DNA of 64,000 bases from Fluviicola sp. (GCA_002734065.2 NVXU02000025.1:186001-250000); one strand, 5' to 3'. Positions 53,452 through 63,056 are shown, counted from the stretch's first letter. Notes: generated by a model not told the origin, from the sequence alone. Numbers and translations are program-made.

Positions 53452-55575
53452 ATGAAACATTTATTCCTTTCTGTATTGTTAATTTGCTTGTCGCAAGTGG
53501 TTTTGAGTCAAAGTCAACCTATTGAAAACTGGTGTAGGACTTCTCATAAAATGAATGAACTCCTCAATAATCCGGCAGCTGTTCAAGAGTTTGCCAACGA
53601 TGAGTTAGTCAGACAAGCGGAAGCTCTCAATGCTGCTAATCAACCGGAGTCAAATGACACCATAGTTTATGTCGTTCCTGTAGTTGTACATGTATTGCAT
53701 AATGGAGGGGTAGAGAATGTAAGTGAGGCACAAATTTTCAATGCTATTGAGGTAATGACACGAGATTATCGACTTAGAAATGCTGATACCGCTGAAATTG
53801 TTGCAGAATTTAAGCCTTTGGCGGCTGATGTAAGAATGGAGTTTGTTCTAGCTACTAAAGCTCCCGACGGTAGTTGTTTTAGAGGTTATACTAGAACGAT
53901 TTCTCCATTGTCTTATCAAGGAGATGACGGTTATGCTCAAGTGGAAGCGATTAGAAATGGAAACGATGTTTACCAAGGAAATTGGCCAAGTAATGAGTAC
54001 TTAAATGTATTTGTCATTGGAAATGCTGGAGGGGCTGGAGGATATACTAATTATCCAAACAATTTTGGGGGGAATGACATGACGAATGGTATTTGGATTC
54101 TCTATACACAATTTAGTGAAATTGGAACCTCTAGCCTCAGTGCCGGAAGATCTATGACACATGAGTTAGGTCACTGGTTCAATTTGCCTCATACATGGGG
54201 AAGTTCAAACACGCCTGGACTTGCTTCTAACTGTAGTTTGGATGACGGAGTTGCTGATACTCCTAATACGCAAGGCTCTACAGGTGGGTGTAATCTAAAC
54301 TTAGCGGCCTGCGCTCCAGGTTCTATTACCAATGTGCAAAATTATATGGATTATGCTCTTTCTTGTCAATCAATGTACACTCAAGGTCAACGTGATGTCC
54401 AAAGAATAGCGATCCAATCGTCTGTTGGTGGTAGAAATAATTTATGGACTGCGCAAAACATTATTGATACCGGTGCCGATGGAAACCTATATTTATGTAC
54501 CGCTGCTTTTTCTGCGGACAAAACAACTATTTGCGCAGGAACTCAAATTCAATTTACAGACGAATCGTTTAATGTCGTTAATGGGTGGACTTGGTCGTTT
54601 ACTGGAGGAAGTATTTCTTCTTCTAACATACAAAACCCTGTTGTTACTTATTCAACACCTGGACTGTATGAAGTTACACTTAGTGCTACTGATGGAACTG
54701 CCTCAGACATCGAAGTTAAAACGAATTATATACGTGTCCTTCCTGCTTCAAATGTCCTTCCTTTCGTAGAAGGTTTTGAATCATTCTCAACGCTTTCTAA
54801 CATTGACGAGTGGGAAATAATTAACAACGAAGGGGCTGGTTTTGAACTTTCTCCCACGGTTGGTCAAGCGAGTAATCAATCGGCACGAATTCTTAATTTT
54901 GGAGAACAAGATGGGTCAATTGATGAATTAATTGGCGCTCCCGTTGATTTAACCTCTGTTTCAGGTGTTGGTTCTATGACTTTGAGCTTCCGATATGCTT
55001 ACAAAAGAAGATCTTCGTCAGATGCGGATTGGTTGAAGGTCAAAGTAACCAACAATTGTGGAGATACATGGGTGACTCGTAAATCAATGTACGGGCTTAT
55101 TCTTTCTTCTGAAGAGGCAACGTCTCCGTTTACACCAAGTTCTCCTGCAGATTGGGCAACTGTTCACATGACAAACGTTACAAGCACTTATTGGGTAGAT
55201 AATTTCAGGTATAAGTTCGAATTCACGGCAGGAGGTGGTAACAATTTCTACCTCGATAATATTAATTTATACACAGGCTCACCATCAGACAACCTCGTTG
55301 TTGGAATCAATGAGCAGAATGAATTTTCGCAATTAACAATGTTCCCCAACCCTGTAGAAAAAGAACTAAACATTCGTTTTGATGTGCAAGCAAATGCAAA
55401 AACAATTATCGCCATCACAGATATTTCTGGAAAAGCAATTCAGTCTCATCTAATTAATGCAATCACAGGTTCCAACCTTGTTTCTATTGATACGCAAAGT
55501 ATGAGAGCTGGTATTTACTTTATGACCATTAAAATGAATGGTGCTTCTAAAACGAAGAAGTTTATTGTGAAGTAG
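53452..55575 (+). CDS. M43-type zinc metalloprotease with PKD domain and T9SS tail (paralogue 2)
   Basis: 707 residues, the same architecture as the gene before it: a signal peptide (LFLSVLLICLSQVVLSQ), zinc site HELGHWFNLPH at 237-247 (again Asn for Gly), Met-turn VQNYMDYALSC, a PKD-like domain (GTQIQFTDESFNVVNGWTW), the shared GADGNLYLCTAAFSADK and ELIGAPVDLTSV blocks, and a type A sorting domain (LTMFPNPVEKELNIRF to the end). It starts 59 nt after its paralogue, separated by a terminator, so the two are probably transcribed independently. The N-terminal propeptide is the most diverged part. Confidence 0.9.
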   Translation: MKHLFLSVLLICLSQVVLSQSQPIENWCRTSHKMNELLNNPAAVQEFANDELVRQAEALNAANQPESNDTIVYVVPVVVHVLHNGGVENVSEAQIFNAIEVMTRDYRLRNADTAEIVAEFKPLAADVRMEFVLATKAPDGSCFRGYTRTISPLSYQGDDGYAQVEAIRNGNDVYQGNWPSNEYLNVFVIGNAGGAGGYTNYPNNFGGNDMTNGIWILYTQFSEIGTSSLSAGRSMTHELGHWFNLPHTWGSSNTPGLASNCSLDDGVADTPNTQGSTGGCNLNLAACAPGSITNVQNYMDYALSCQSMYTQGQRDVQRIAIQSSVGGRNNLWTAQNIIDTGADGNLYLCTAAFSADKTTICAGTQIQFTDESFNVVNGWTWSFTGGSISSSNIQNPVVTYSTPGLYEVTLSATDGTASDIEVKTNYIRVLPASNVLPFVEGFESFSTLSNIDEWEIINNEGAGFELSPTVGQASNQSARILNFGEQDGSIDELIGAPVDLTSVSGVGSMTLSFRYAYKRRSSSDADWLKVKVTNNCGDTWVTRKSMYGLILSSEEATSPFTPSSPADWATVHMTNVTSTYWVDNFRYKFEFTAGGGNNFYLDNINLYTGSPSDNLVVGINEQNEFSQLTMFPNPVEKELNIRFDVQANAKTIIAITDISGKAIQSHLINAITGSNLVSIDTQSMRAGIYFMTIKMNGASKTKKFIVK

Positions 55576-55597
55576 AAAAAGCATCTTTATTAAACAA

Positions 55598-55630
55598 AAA
55601 AGCCCTGCTAGATTTAGCAGAACTTTTTTA
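55598..55630 (+). terminator. terminator after protease paralogue 2
   Basis: CTGCTA-GATT-TAGCAG stem within AAAAAAG...CTTTTTT outer pairing, followed by a T-run; it could work in both directions. Confidence 0.8.
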
Positions 55631-55755
55631 TTCTCGTATTATCCTAAAAACGAGAATCACAGGCGGCTCTGAAACCAATTTCAGTATTGAGTTGTGTCCA
55701 TTTGCAAAGAAAAAATCATCTCTAATGCTGAACTAGTATTATGTAAAAAAGCGTA

Positions 55756-56223
55756 CTAACTAAATGTAAGATTTAATGCTATAATTGTCGATATAACGGA
55801 AGCGCTAGAGATAAGTCTTTTGTTAATTCCAATTCTACTGATGACGTCTTCTCTTACCAACATCCAACCCAACAATAAATAACCAGCACCAACGATTAAC
55901 TGAGTAACTGAAGAAAAAGATGGGAGAATCATGTGTGTAACATAATCGTTAACTTCGACAAAAGAGGTTAGAGTCATTAAACCAGAAGCAAATAAGGTTA
56001 CCCCTGAATAAGTGGAAAAAACAACAAGTAATAGTATCCCTACTTTATAATCTTTCCAAAAGAAAAAACTCCCTAAAAGTAATAAGAGAAGAGGAATGAT
56101 GAAATATAATGTGTTGACATCCCAACCTCCACGAAAAAGAGCTTGAATTAGATCAAATTGAATAATCACAAAAAGAAAAACAACGCCAAAATAAATTCTC
56201 TTTAAATTATTTATACTCGGCAT
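55756..56223 (-). CDS. small integral membrane protein
   Basis: Not recognised; 155 residues with four to five membrane segments: FGVVFLFVIIQFDLIQ, LYFIIPLLLLLLGSFFFW, VGILLLVVFSTYSGVTLF, a helix near LIVGAGYLLLGWML and a short C-terminal one. No charged catalytic residues lie in the membrane. It is transcribed with the same strand sense as, and downstream of, the aldehyde dehydrogenase (70 nt away), but no functional tie is visible. Confidence 0.65.
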   Translation of the reverse strand: MPSINNLKRIYFGVVFLFVIIQFDLIQALFRGGWDVNTLYFIIPLLLLLLGSFFFWKDYKVGILLLVVFSTYSGVTLFASGLMTLTSFVEVNDYVTHMILPSFSSVTQLIVGAGYLLLGWMLVREDVISRIGINKRLISSASVISTIIALNLTFS

Positions 56224-56293
56224 TCTGATTTATTTTTTGATGTTTAGTAAGTGACTATAACACATTCCTGCGTTATAGTCACTTTACATTCTC

Positions 56294-57850
56294 TTACAAC
56301 TCAAACTTAATCCCTTGAGCCAACGGCAAGCTATCCGTATAATTAACCGTGTTTGTTTGTCGTCTCATGTAGATTTTCCAAGCATCAGATCCAGATTCTC
56401 TTCCTCCACCTGTTTCTTTTTCTCCACCAAAAGCTCCACCGATTTCTGCTCCAGAAGTTCCAATGTTTACATTGGCAATTCCACAATCAGAACCTGTTTC
56501 AGAAACAAACAACTCTGCTTCTCTCATGTTATTGGTCATTATTGCTGAAGATAAACCTTGAGGCACTCCGTTTTGAAGAGCAATTGCATTCTGAACATCT
56601 CCCGAATAACGCATGATGTATAAAATAGGTGCAAATGTTTCGTGTTGAACAATTTGATATTCATTTTTTGCCTCTACAATCGCAGGTTTTACATAGCAAC
56701 CAGACTCGTATCCTTCGCCAGTTAAAACGCCGCCTTCAACAATGATGTTTCCGCCTTCTGCTTTTGCTCTCTCCAATGCATCTAAATACATTGCTACTGC
56801 ATCAGTATCGATAACCGGTCCAACGTGGTTGCTTTCATCCAAAGGATTTCCAATTTTCAATTGACCGTAAGCTTTTACCAAAACGTCTTTCACTTTGTCG
56901 TAAATGTCATCGTGAATAATCAATCTTCTTGTAGAAGTACATCTTTGACCTGCAGTTCCAACGGCTCCAAAAACAGCTCCTGGAAGTACGATGTTTAAAT
57001 CTGCAGTTGGTGTAATAATGATGGCATTATTTCCTCCTAATTCGAGTAATGATTTTCCTAATCTTCTTCCGACAGCCTCACCAACAGATTTACCCATTCG
57101 TGTAGAACCTGTAGCAGATACTAAAGGAATTCTGGTGTCGTTTGCCATTAATTTTCCAATTTCTGCACCGCCGATAATCAATCCTGAAACTCCTTCAGGA
57201 ACTCCGTTGGCATCAAAAACTTCTTTGGTAATTTGTTGACAAGCAATACTTGTGATTGGAGCTTTTTCTGAAGGTTTCCAAATGCAAACGTCTCCACAAA
57301 TCCAAGCAAGCGCCGTGTTCCAGTTCCAAACAGCAACAGGAAAGTTAAATGCAGAGATAATTCCAACGATTCCAAGCGGATGGTATTGCTCCATCATTCT
57401 ATGCCCTGGACGTTCCGACTTGATTGTTAAACCATACAATTGTCTTGAAAGACCGACTGCAAAATCGCAAATGTCTATCATTTCTTGCACCTCGCCCAGA
57501 CCTTCTTGATAAGATTTCCCCATCTCGTAAGAAACAAGCTTTCCTAAAGGTTCTTTGTATTCTCTCAATTTTTCAGCCAATTGACGAACAACCTCTCCTC
57601 TTTTTGGAGCTGGCCAAGTTTTCCATTCTTTAAATGCTTCTTGCCCTTTTAAAACGACTGCTTCGTAATCTGCTTCTGATGCAGAATTAATTGATGCAAT
57701 CACTGTTCCGTCCACTGGAGAAATTGAGTCAATTTTTTCACCTCTTGTGTTGAACCAATGTCCACCTGTTGATGCGCCATTGTTTACTGCCTCAATTCCG
57801 AACTGATCCAAAATCGCTTTAATTCCCAAGTCTGTTGTTTGTTCAATCAT
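56294..57850 (-). CDS. ALDH7-type aldehyde dehydrogenase (probable L-aminoadipate-semialdehyde dehydrogenase)
   Basis: NAD-dependent aldehyde dehydrogenase of the antiquitin/ALDH7A1 class, 518 residues, predicted to oxidise alpha-aminoadipic semialdehyde/piperideine-6-carboxylate in lysine degradation. Class marks: EYKEPLGKLVSYEMGKSYQEGLGEVQEMIDICDFAVGLSR is shared by ALDH7 proteins (given here as landmarks around residues 95-135), with ISAFNFPVAVWNWN, WKPSEKAPI, the general-base Glu in LELGGNNAI and the catalytic Cys near residue 303 in GQRCTSTRR. The C-terminal GGAFGGEKETGGGRESGSDAWKIYMRRQTN is also typical. Neighbours do not include other lysine-degradation genes. Confidence 0.9.
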   Translation of the reverse strand: MIEQTTDLGIKAILDQFGIEAVNNGASTGGHWFNTRGEKIDSISPVDGTVIASINSASEADYEAVVLKGQEAFKEWKTWPAPKRGEVVRQLAEKLREYKEPLGKLVSYEMGKSYQEGLGEVQEMIDICDFAVGLSRQLYGLTIKSERPGHRMMEQYHPLGIVGIISAFNFPVAVWNWNTALAWICGDVCIWKPSEKAPITSIACQQITKEVFDANGVPEGVSGLIIGGAEIGKLMANDTRIPLVSATGSTRMGKSVGEAVGRRLGKSLLELGGNNAIIITPTADLNIVLPGAVFGAVGTAGQRCTSTRRLIIHDDIYDKVKDVLVKAYGQLKIGNPLDESNHVGPVIDTDAVAMYLDALERAKAEGGNIIVEGGVLTGEGYESGCYVKPAIVEAKNEYQIVQHETFAPILYIMRYSGDVQNAIALQNGVPQGLSSAIMTNNMREAELFVSETGSDCGIANVNIGTSGAEIGGAFGGEKETGGGRESGSDAWKIYMRRQTNTVNYTDSLPLAQGIKFEL

Positions 57851-57933
57851 TATATATTCTATTAATGTTATTTACTTTTTCTTTTGCAAAATTACGCTAA
57901 AAATTAGAAGCATCCTCAATTTAGCACACTTTT

Positions 57934-58782
57934 TTACTCATTGATTTGCAGCCAATAAGAACCTCCATGCCGCTCAACATTTGCTAAGTTTTCATGTTCC
58001 CAGAAAGGCAATAAAACCTTTTTCAATTCTTCGTCTTCTGAAATAAAATAATTTGGCAAAATCGTTTTGTATTTCTTCGGGTTTGCTAATAAGAACATCG
58101 CTAAACCGTACTGTTCTGTGTAGAAACGATCGCACATAAATTGCGGATAGTCATAAGGCAAATAAATGTCGTGGATGTGCACAATCACTCCTTTTTTCAG
58201 TTGAGGCAAAATTTCCATGAAGAAAACCATTGCGTCAGAATTGGGGAGAATTCTGTGAGAATTATCGATAAAAAGGATGTCGTTCTCTTCTAAACCGAGA
58301 ATAAGGTCATAATCTACGTCTTCAAAGGGCTTTCTTATCACAGTATCGGCCAAATGGTCAATTTCCGCTCTTGGATTCGGGTCAATGGAGATGATTTCTG
58401 TTGCTAAATTATTCTCTTTCTTGGCTTTGTAGGCAACCTTTGTAGAATTGCCAGACCCAACCTCCACATATTTGCTTGGTTTCTTGAGCGCCAACATTGC
58501 ATAGATGGCAACAATATCTAATCCTGGTAAAAAACCATTGTTCCAAACAGGATTGTTGACCTCTTTTTCGTCATTCGCTTTCTTTATTTGTTGCAAATTC
58601 TCTTTACAAGCAAGAGCGTCTGTTAGAAATTGAGAATAGTCCGCTCGGTGAGCGTTAATTATTTTGTACAACTCCGAATGAGGAGGTTTCCCATGTCCAT
58701 AACGAGGTTTCAAATCGACCTTGTAATCCAAGGACATCGTTTGAAACTTAGGAGAAAGAAAATGATAGATTTTTTTTAGCAT
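57934..58782 (-). CDS. class I SAM-dependent methyltransferase-like protein
   Basis: 282 residues with a Rossmann-type methyltransferase core: KYVEVGSGNSTKVAYKAKK (motif I, near residue 105), TEIISIDPNPRAEIDHLAD (motif II acid) and DILFIDNSHRILPNSDAMVFFMEILPQLKKGVIVHIHDIYLPYD. It resembles the Methyltransf_24 group, often linked to sugar or surface modification. The substrate is unknown and neighbours give no hint. No signal peptide. Confidence 0.78.
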   Translation of the reverse strand: MLKKIYHFLSPKFQTMSLDYKVDLKPRYGHGKPPHSELYKIINAHRADYSQFLTDALACKENLQQIKKANDEKEVNNPVWNNGFLPGLDIVAIYAMLALKKPSKYVEVGSGNSTKVAYKAKKENNLATEIISIDPNPRAEIDHLADTVIRKPFEDVDYDLILGLEENDILFIDNSHRILPNSDAMVFFMEILPQLKKGVIVHIHDIYLPYDYPQFMCDRFYTEQYGLAMFLLANPKKYKTILPNYFISEDEELKKVLLPFWEHENLANVERHGGSYWLQINE

Positions 58783-58851
58783 TGGTCTTTGTAATCAGGC
58801 GATAAATTTAAGGAAATAATTAGACGTGATAAGACAGATGCATTTAATTTA

Positions 58852-59898
58852 TCAACCTTGTGTTTGCGGGTAATACTTCCGCTTTAACCAAAACGAGACA
58901 CGAACTAAGAAAATTAGCGCTGGAACTTCCACCAAAGGCCCAATGACTCCTGCAAATGCTTGTCCAGAATTTATACCAAAAACAGCAATCGCAACGGCAA
59001 TGGCCAGCTCAAAATTATTGCCTGCCGCGGTAAAGGCAACGGCTGCTGTTCTATCATATTTTTCTCCCGCAGCTCGCGTAAAAAAGAACCCAATAATAAA
59101 CATGATGCAAAAATAAATTAAGAGAGGAATCGCTATCAATAAAACATCAAATGGAATTTGAACAATTAAATTTCCTTTTAGGGAGAACATTATTAAAATC
59201 GTAAATAACAACGCAATCAGTGTTAGTGGGGAAATAAACGGAATGAATTTCTTGTTGTACCAATCTGCACCTTTCATTTTCACTAAAAAATAACGGCTTA
59301 AAATCCCCAGAAGAAATGGAAGCCCAAGATAAATAGCAACGCTTTCAGCAATTACAGTAATTGAAATGTCGACAATTGCACCTTCAAAACCAAAATAAGG
59401 AGGTAACACTGTAATAAATAGCCAAGCGTAGAAACTGTATGCAAAAACTTGAAAAATACTATTCAAAGCGACAAGTCCCGCCCCATATTCACTACTTCCC
59501 TCTGCTAAATCATTCCAAACTAACACCATCGCAATGCATCTTGCCAGCCCAATAAGAATTAATCCTACCATATATTCGGGATAGTCTCCTAAGAAAATGA
59601 TGGCTAAAAAAAACATCAAAATAGGTCCGATTACCCAATTTAGGATCAGAGAAATTGACAACACCTTTGTGTTCTTAAAAACTTTAGGTAATAGTTTAAA
59701 ATCTACTTTTGCCAAAGGTGGATACATCATTAATATCAAACCGATTGCAATTGGGACATTAGTTGTTCCGCTGCTAAACGAATTTATGATGGTTGGGAAT
59801 GTTGGCACAAAATACCCTAGTCCAACTCCGATTGCCATTGCAATAAATATCCAAAGAGTTAGATTTTTGTCAAGAAAGCTTAATTTTTTTGTCTTCAT
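58852..59898 (-). CDS. acr3: ACR3-family arsenite efflux transporter
   Basis: Inner-membrane As(III) exporter, 348 residues and ten predicted helices. Family marks: [10 protein letters not shown] near residue 57, [54 protein letters not shown] with the conserved Cys essential in ACR3, and [44 protein letters not shown]. It is last in the operon arsR-arsM-arsC-acr3; the gap from arsC is 11 nt. Confidence 0.95.
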   Translation of the reverse strand: MKTKKLSFLDKNLTLWIFIAMAIGVGLGYFVPTFPTIINSFSSGTTNVPIAIGLILMMYPPLAKVDFKLLPKVFKNTKVLSISLILNWVIGPILMFFLAIIFLGDYPEYMVGLILIGLARCIAMVLVWNDLAEGSSEYGAGLVALNSIFQVFAYSFYAWLFITVLPPYFGFEGAIVDISITVIAESVAIYLGLPFLLGILSRYFLVKMKGADWYNKKFIPFISPLTLIALLFTILIMFSLKGNLIVQIPFDVLLIAIPLLIYFCIMFIIGFFFTRAAGEKYDRTAAVAFTAAGNNFELAIAVAIAVFGINSGQAFAGVIGPLVEVPALIFLVRVSFWLKRKYYPQTQG

Positions 59899-59909
59899 TT
59901 TTTATGCGT

Positions 59910-60329
59910 TTATTTGAGATAAGCGGAAACAAATTCTTTACAATAAAGTTTAACCATGTCTCTCACGCGGTCAAATTCTGCGTTTACCTCCTCCTCATTT
60001 CCCGTTGCTTTTGCTGGATCCGGGAAGTTTTTGTGAAAAAGAACGGCATTTGACGGAAAATAAGGACATCTTTCTTTTGCGTTGTCGCAAACCGTAATAA
60101 TGTAGTCGAAATCAACATTTGCGAATTCATCTACATTGTTAGAAGTGTTTTCAGAGATGTCAACCCCGTCTTTTTGCATCGTTGCAATTGCTTTTGGGTT
60201 GACGCCGTGTGTTTCAATGCCTGCACTGTAAATTGTTGTGCCTTTTGGGGAGAATTCTTTCAAATATCCATGCGCAATTTGACTTCTGCAACTGTTTCCT
60301 GTGCAAAGAACTAAAATGTTTTTAGACAT
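59910..60329 (-). CDS. arsC: arsenate reductase, low-molecular-weight phosphatase type
   Basis: Reduces As(V) to As(III) so that Acr3 can export it; 139 residues. It has the LMW-PTPase fold with the CX5R loop CTGNSCRSQIAHGYL at residues 8-22. The redox Cys pair expected in the thioredoxin-coupled class is in TVCDNAKERCPYFP. DPAKATGNEEEV supplies the conserved Asp-Pro. Third gene of the ars operon, 12 nt after arsM. Confidence 0.95.
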   Translation of the reverse strand: MSKNILVLCTGNSCRSQIAHGYLKEFSPKGTTIYSAGIETHGVNPKAIATMQKDGVDISENTSNNVDEFANVDFDYIITVCDNAKERCPYFPSNAVLFHKNFPDPAKATGNEEEVNAEFDRVRDMVKLYCKEFVSAYLK

Positions 60330-60341
60330 GTCTTTTAAATT

Positions 60342-61172
60342 TTAGCAGCAACAATCAGGTCCGCATTCTGGTTTTTTGCCAAAGACCGTTATGCTGAATA
60401 TTCCAAATTCTCCTTGTTTGTAGCCGTTTATTTCTTCTTCTGACAAATAATTCTTTAGAATTTCATCTGGAAGAACAATTGGCTTCTCTTTTTGAATAAC
60501 GACCTCTTCAAAACCCGTTTCATGAATAATATTCATGTAGTCTTCTTTTTGAATGGCTCCAGAAACACAACCTGCATACATTTCTGCGTCGTTTTTCAAT
60601 CCTGCTGGCAATTCTCCTTTCAAAACAACGTCCGATACACTAAAATGTCCGCCTGCTTTGAGCACGCGAAAGGTTTCGCTAAACGCTTTTGTTTTGTTTG
60701 GAACCAGGTTCAACACGCAATTGCTTACCACAACGTCTATTGATTCTCCGCCGATTGGCATTTGCTCAATGTCTCCTTGACGAAATTCTACATTGTTGAA
60801 TCCTAACTTGTCTGCATTTTCTCGTGCCTTGTTGATCATCACGTCTGTGAAGTCTAAGCCAAGAACCTTCCCTTTTTCTCCCGTTAATGCTCTTGCCACA
60901 AAGCAATCGTTTCCAGCGCCAGAACCTAAGTCAAGAACGGTGTCGCCTTTCTTTATTTGTGCAAATTCTGTTGGAATCCCGCATCCTAAACTCAAATCAG
61001 CATCTTCACTGTATCCTTCTAATTTGCTGTAATCTTCCGAGAAGATTGTGTAATCTACAGTCGAGCAACCGTCAACTCCACAACAGGATGTTGCATTTTC
61101 TTCTTTGCTTTGCAGGGCAATTTCTGCGTATTTTTCTTTGACTGTGTTTTTTAATTCTTCAGGTGTATTCAT
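60342..61172 (-). CDS. arsM: arsenite S-adenosylmethionine methyltransferase
   Basis: Methylates As(III), 276 residues from the ATG of MNTPEELKNTV; the frame extends to 61193 but that overlaps the arsR stop. The SAM motif is VLDLGSGAGNDCFVAR. Arsenic-binding Cys candidates are many: TSCCGVDGC near the N-terminus, NCVLNL, YAGCVSGA and the C-terminal CGPDCCC. The N-terminal Cys-rich segment and SDVVLKGELP match ArsM. The Cys-rich tail is unusual and may bind As(III). 11 nt lie between arsR and arsM. Confidence 0.92.
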   Translation of the reverse strand: MNTPEELKNTVKEKYAEIALQSKEENATSCCGVDGCSTVDYTIFSEDYSKLEGYSEDADLSLGCGIPTEFAQIKKGDTVLDLGSGAGNDCFVARALTGEKGKVLGLDFTDVMINKARENADKLGFNNVEFRQGDIEQMPIGGESIDVVVSNCVLNLVPNKTKAFSETFRVLKAGGHFSVSDVVLKGELPAGLKNDAEMYAGCVSGAIQKEDYMNIIHETGFEEVVIQKEKPIVLPDEILKNYLSEEEINGYKQGEFGIFSITVFGKKPECGPDCCC

Positions 61173-61183
61173 CTTTATTTGTT

Positions 61184-61516
61184 TTAACAGCAACCGTCAT
61201 CTGAACAGTTTGCCGAGTTTAATAATTCATTAATTTGAGCCGATAATTGTTCCCAATTTTCTGTATTTATACAATAACACATGCTTGTTCCTTCAATTGT
61301 GCCTTGAATTAAGCCAATCGATTTTAATTCTTTCAAATGTTGCGAAATAGTCGATTGCGCCAAGCCGATTTCTGTCACCAAATTACCGCAAACACAAGCA
61401 TCGGTTTTTATAATTGACTGCAGAATGGCAATTCTTGCGGGATGTCCAAGAACTTTCATCATTTGCGACAATTCTATTTGCTCTTTGGTGTAATTTTCTG
61501 TTTTTGTTAAACCCAT
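61184..61516 (-). CDS. arsR: ArsR-family transcriptional repressor
   Basis: Winged-helix repressor of the ars operon, 110 residues. The DNA-binding core is MMKVLGHPARIAILQSIIKTDACVCGNLVTEIGLAQSTISQHLKELKSIGLIQG. The As(III) sensor appears as CVCGNLV (a Cys-x-Cys pair in the recognition region) and a second Cys cluster at the C-terminus (ANCSDDGCC). First gene of the operon; an operator palindrome lies 12 nt upstream. It should be released by As(III). Confidence 0.93.
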   Translation of the reverse strand: MGLTKTENYTKEQIELSQMMKVLGHPARIAILQSIIKTDACVCGNLVTEIGLAQSTISQHLKELKSIGLIQGTIEGTSMCYCINTENWEQLSAQINELLNSANCSDDGCC

Positions 61517-61528
61517 TGTTATTTATAT

Positions 61529-61544
61529 ATCGCAATATTACGAT
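61529..61544 (-). promoter_or_regulatory. ArsR operator palindrome
   Basis: ATCGCAATATTACGAT is a 16-bp inverted repeat with 7 of 8 pairs, 12 nt before the arsR start. Position and symmetry fit an autoregulatory ArsR site. The facing antiporter promoter is 70 nt away. Confidence 0.7.
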
Positions 61545-61613
61545 TAATGTTTAAATTCTGCAAATTTTTCCGAAAATATTCTAAAAATAGCCTCGCTGAG
61601 AATCAACTTTGTG

Positions 61614-61621
61614 TATATTTG
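61614..61621 (+). promoter_or_regulatory. -7 promoter element of the antiporter gene
   Basis: TATATTTG 19 nt before the ATG, Bacteroidota consensus. Confidence 0.55.
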
Positions 61622-61640
61622 GTTGAATTAAAAACAAAGA

Positions 61641-62954
61641 ATGAATCCTTACTTACTCATTATTGGCATTGCGAGCATTATTATTTTAAGCTTCTTTTTC
61701 AATATTTTATCCAAGAAAACGAACATCCCCTCTGTGTTAATGCTCATCGCATTGGGCATGGGGTTGAAAGCGTGGATGCACGCGCAAGGAATTATTGACG
61801 ATGATTTAAAACTCGATTCCATCCTTGAAATAATCGGAAATGTTGGGCTTGTGATGATTGTATTAGAAGCCGCTTTGGACTTAAAATTAGAGAAAGAAAA
61901 AGCGGGGTTGATTCTAAAGTCATTCATTGTTGCCAATCTCGGAATTGCAGGTTCGATGTTTGCTTTGGCTGGTTTTTTCATGTATATTTTTCCAAGCACC
62001 ACGCTTTACACGGCAATTGTATATGCCATTCCACTGAGCATTATGAGTAGTGCCATTATTATTCCAAGTGTTGGTCGTTTGACGGGTAAAAAGAAGGAAT
62101 TCATGGTCTATGAGAGCACATTCTCCGATATTATTGGCATTATGGTGTTTTATTTTATGATTGGAGCCGATGGTGGCGCAGGACAAGGTTCTCTTTTTTG
62201 GGAAATTTTCTTGAACATCGCTGGTACAATTGTCTTATCTGTTATTGTCGCTTATGTGATGGTTTACCTATTCCAACATTTGCAAATGCAGGTAAAACTC
62301 TTTTTAATTATTGGTGTTTTGTTGTTATTGTTTGCCGTTGGAAAGGTCTTCCACTTATCTTCTTTGTTATTGATTCTTGCTTTCGGTTTGGTGCTCAACA
62401 ACACCGAAGTATTCTTCCAAGGGAGGTTGGCAAAAATATTTGACGCCGAAAAAGTAAAGCCCATTCTACACGATTTCCATACCTTGACTTTAGAATCTGC
62501 TTTCTTAATCAGAACTTTCTTCTTCGTTATTTTTGGATTGAGCATTTCAGTTGCCTCGCTGTATAATTTAGAGGTTGCCATCAACAGTGTCGTCATTGTT
62601 GCCATCTTGTATGTGATTCGTTACATTCTCTTGAAAATATTTGCCAAAGAATTTTTATTCCCAGAAGTATTTATTGCTCCAAGAGGCTTGATTACCGTTC
62701 TGCTATTCTTTGTATTAATTAAGAATGACTCCTTCACGATTGACAATTTTGACACCGGACTTCTGCTCTACCCTATTTTGATTTCAAGCATGGTCATGAT
62801 GGTTGCGCTGATTTCTTACAAAGGAGAGAAGGTTGGAGAGGTTCTTTTTCATAAAGTTCCACTGATTAAACACAACGAGGACAAAGAAACAAAGGAAAAC
62901 TTTGAGCGAAGAATGACGGAGAATACGGAGGGACAGGATTTTGATGGATTTTAG
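61641..62954 (+). CDS. cation:proton antiporter (NhaP/CPA1-like)
   Basis: Polytopic inner-membrane antiporter of the Na+/H+ exchanger fold, 437 residues and about 12 helices. Landmarks: TNIPSVLMLIALGMGLKAW near the N-terminus, GLVMIVLEAALDLKL, IPLSIMSSAIIIPSVGRL (the discontinuous-helix region), FMVYESTFSDIIGIMVFYF with the Glu and Asp of the ion site, and FIAPRGLITVLLFFVLI near 360. The ion (Na+ or K+) cannot be told. It is divergent from the ars operon. Confidence 0.88.
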   Translation: MNPYLLIIGIASIIILSFFFNILSKKTNIPSVLMLIALGMGLKAWMHAQGIIDDDLKLDSILEIIGNVGLVMIVLEAALDLKLEKEKAGLILKSFIVANLGIAGSMFALAGFFMYIFPSTTLYTAIVYAIPLSIMSSAIIIPSVGRLTGKKKEFMVYESTFSDIIGIMVFYFMIGADGGAGQGSLFWEIFLNIAGTIVLSVIVAYVMVYLFQHLQMQVKLFLIIGVLLLLFAVGKVFHLSSLLLILAFGLVLNNTEVFFQGRLAKIFDAEKVKPILHDFHTLTLESAFLIRTFFFVIFGLSISVASLYNLEVAINSVVIVAILYVIRYILLKIFAKEFLFPEVFIAPRGLITVLLFFVLIKNDSFTIDNFDTGLLLYPILISSMVMMVALISYKGEKVGEVLFHKVPLIKHNEDKETKENFERRMTENTEGQDFDGF

Positions 62955-62960
62955 TTTGGA

Positions 62961-63056
62961 CCACTCGTGCCTCGCTTGTTAGACCGCTAACGCTTTTCGA
63001 TACACTCGCTCATTTCGGCATCGCTCAATGACCTCCTCGCTCTTTGAGTGTTCGAC
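62961..63056. repeat. modular GC-richer intergenic repeat
   Basis: Short words such as CACTCGTGCCTCGC, TTAGACCGCTAACGCTTTT, CACTCGCTCATTTCGG, CATCGCTCAATGACC and CTCGCTCTTTGAGTG fill the spacer. The TTAGACCGCT...CGCTTTT word matches a module of the inverted repeat at 4026-4308. No gene is present in 62955-63223. Confidence 0.6.
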
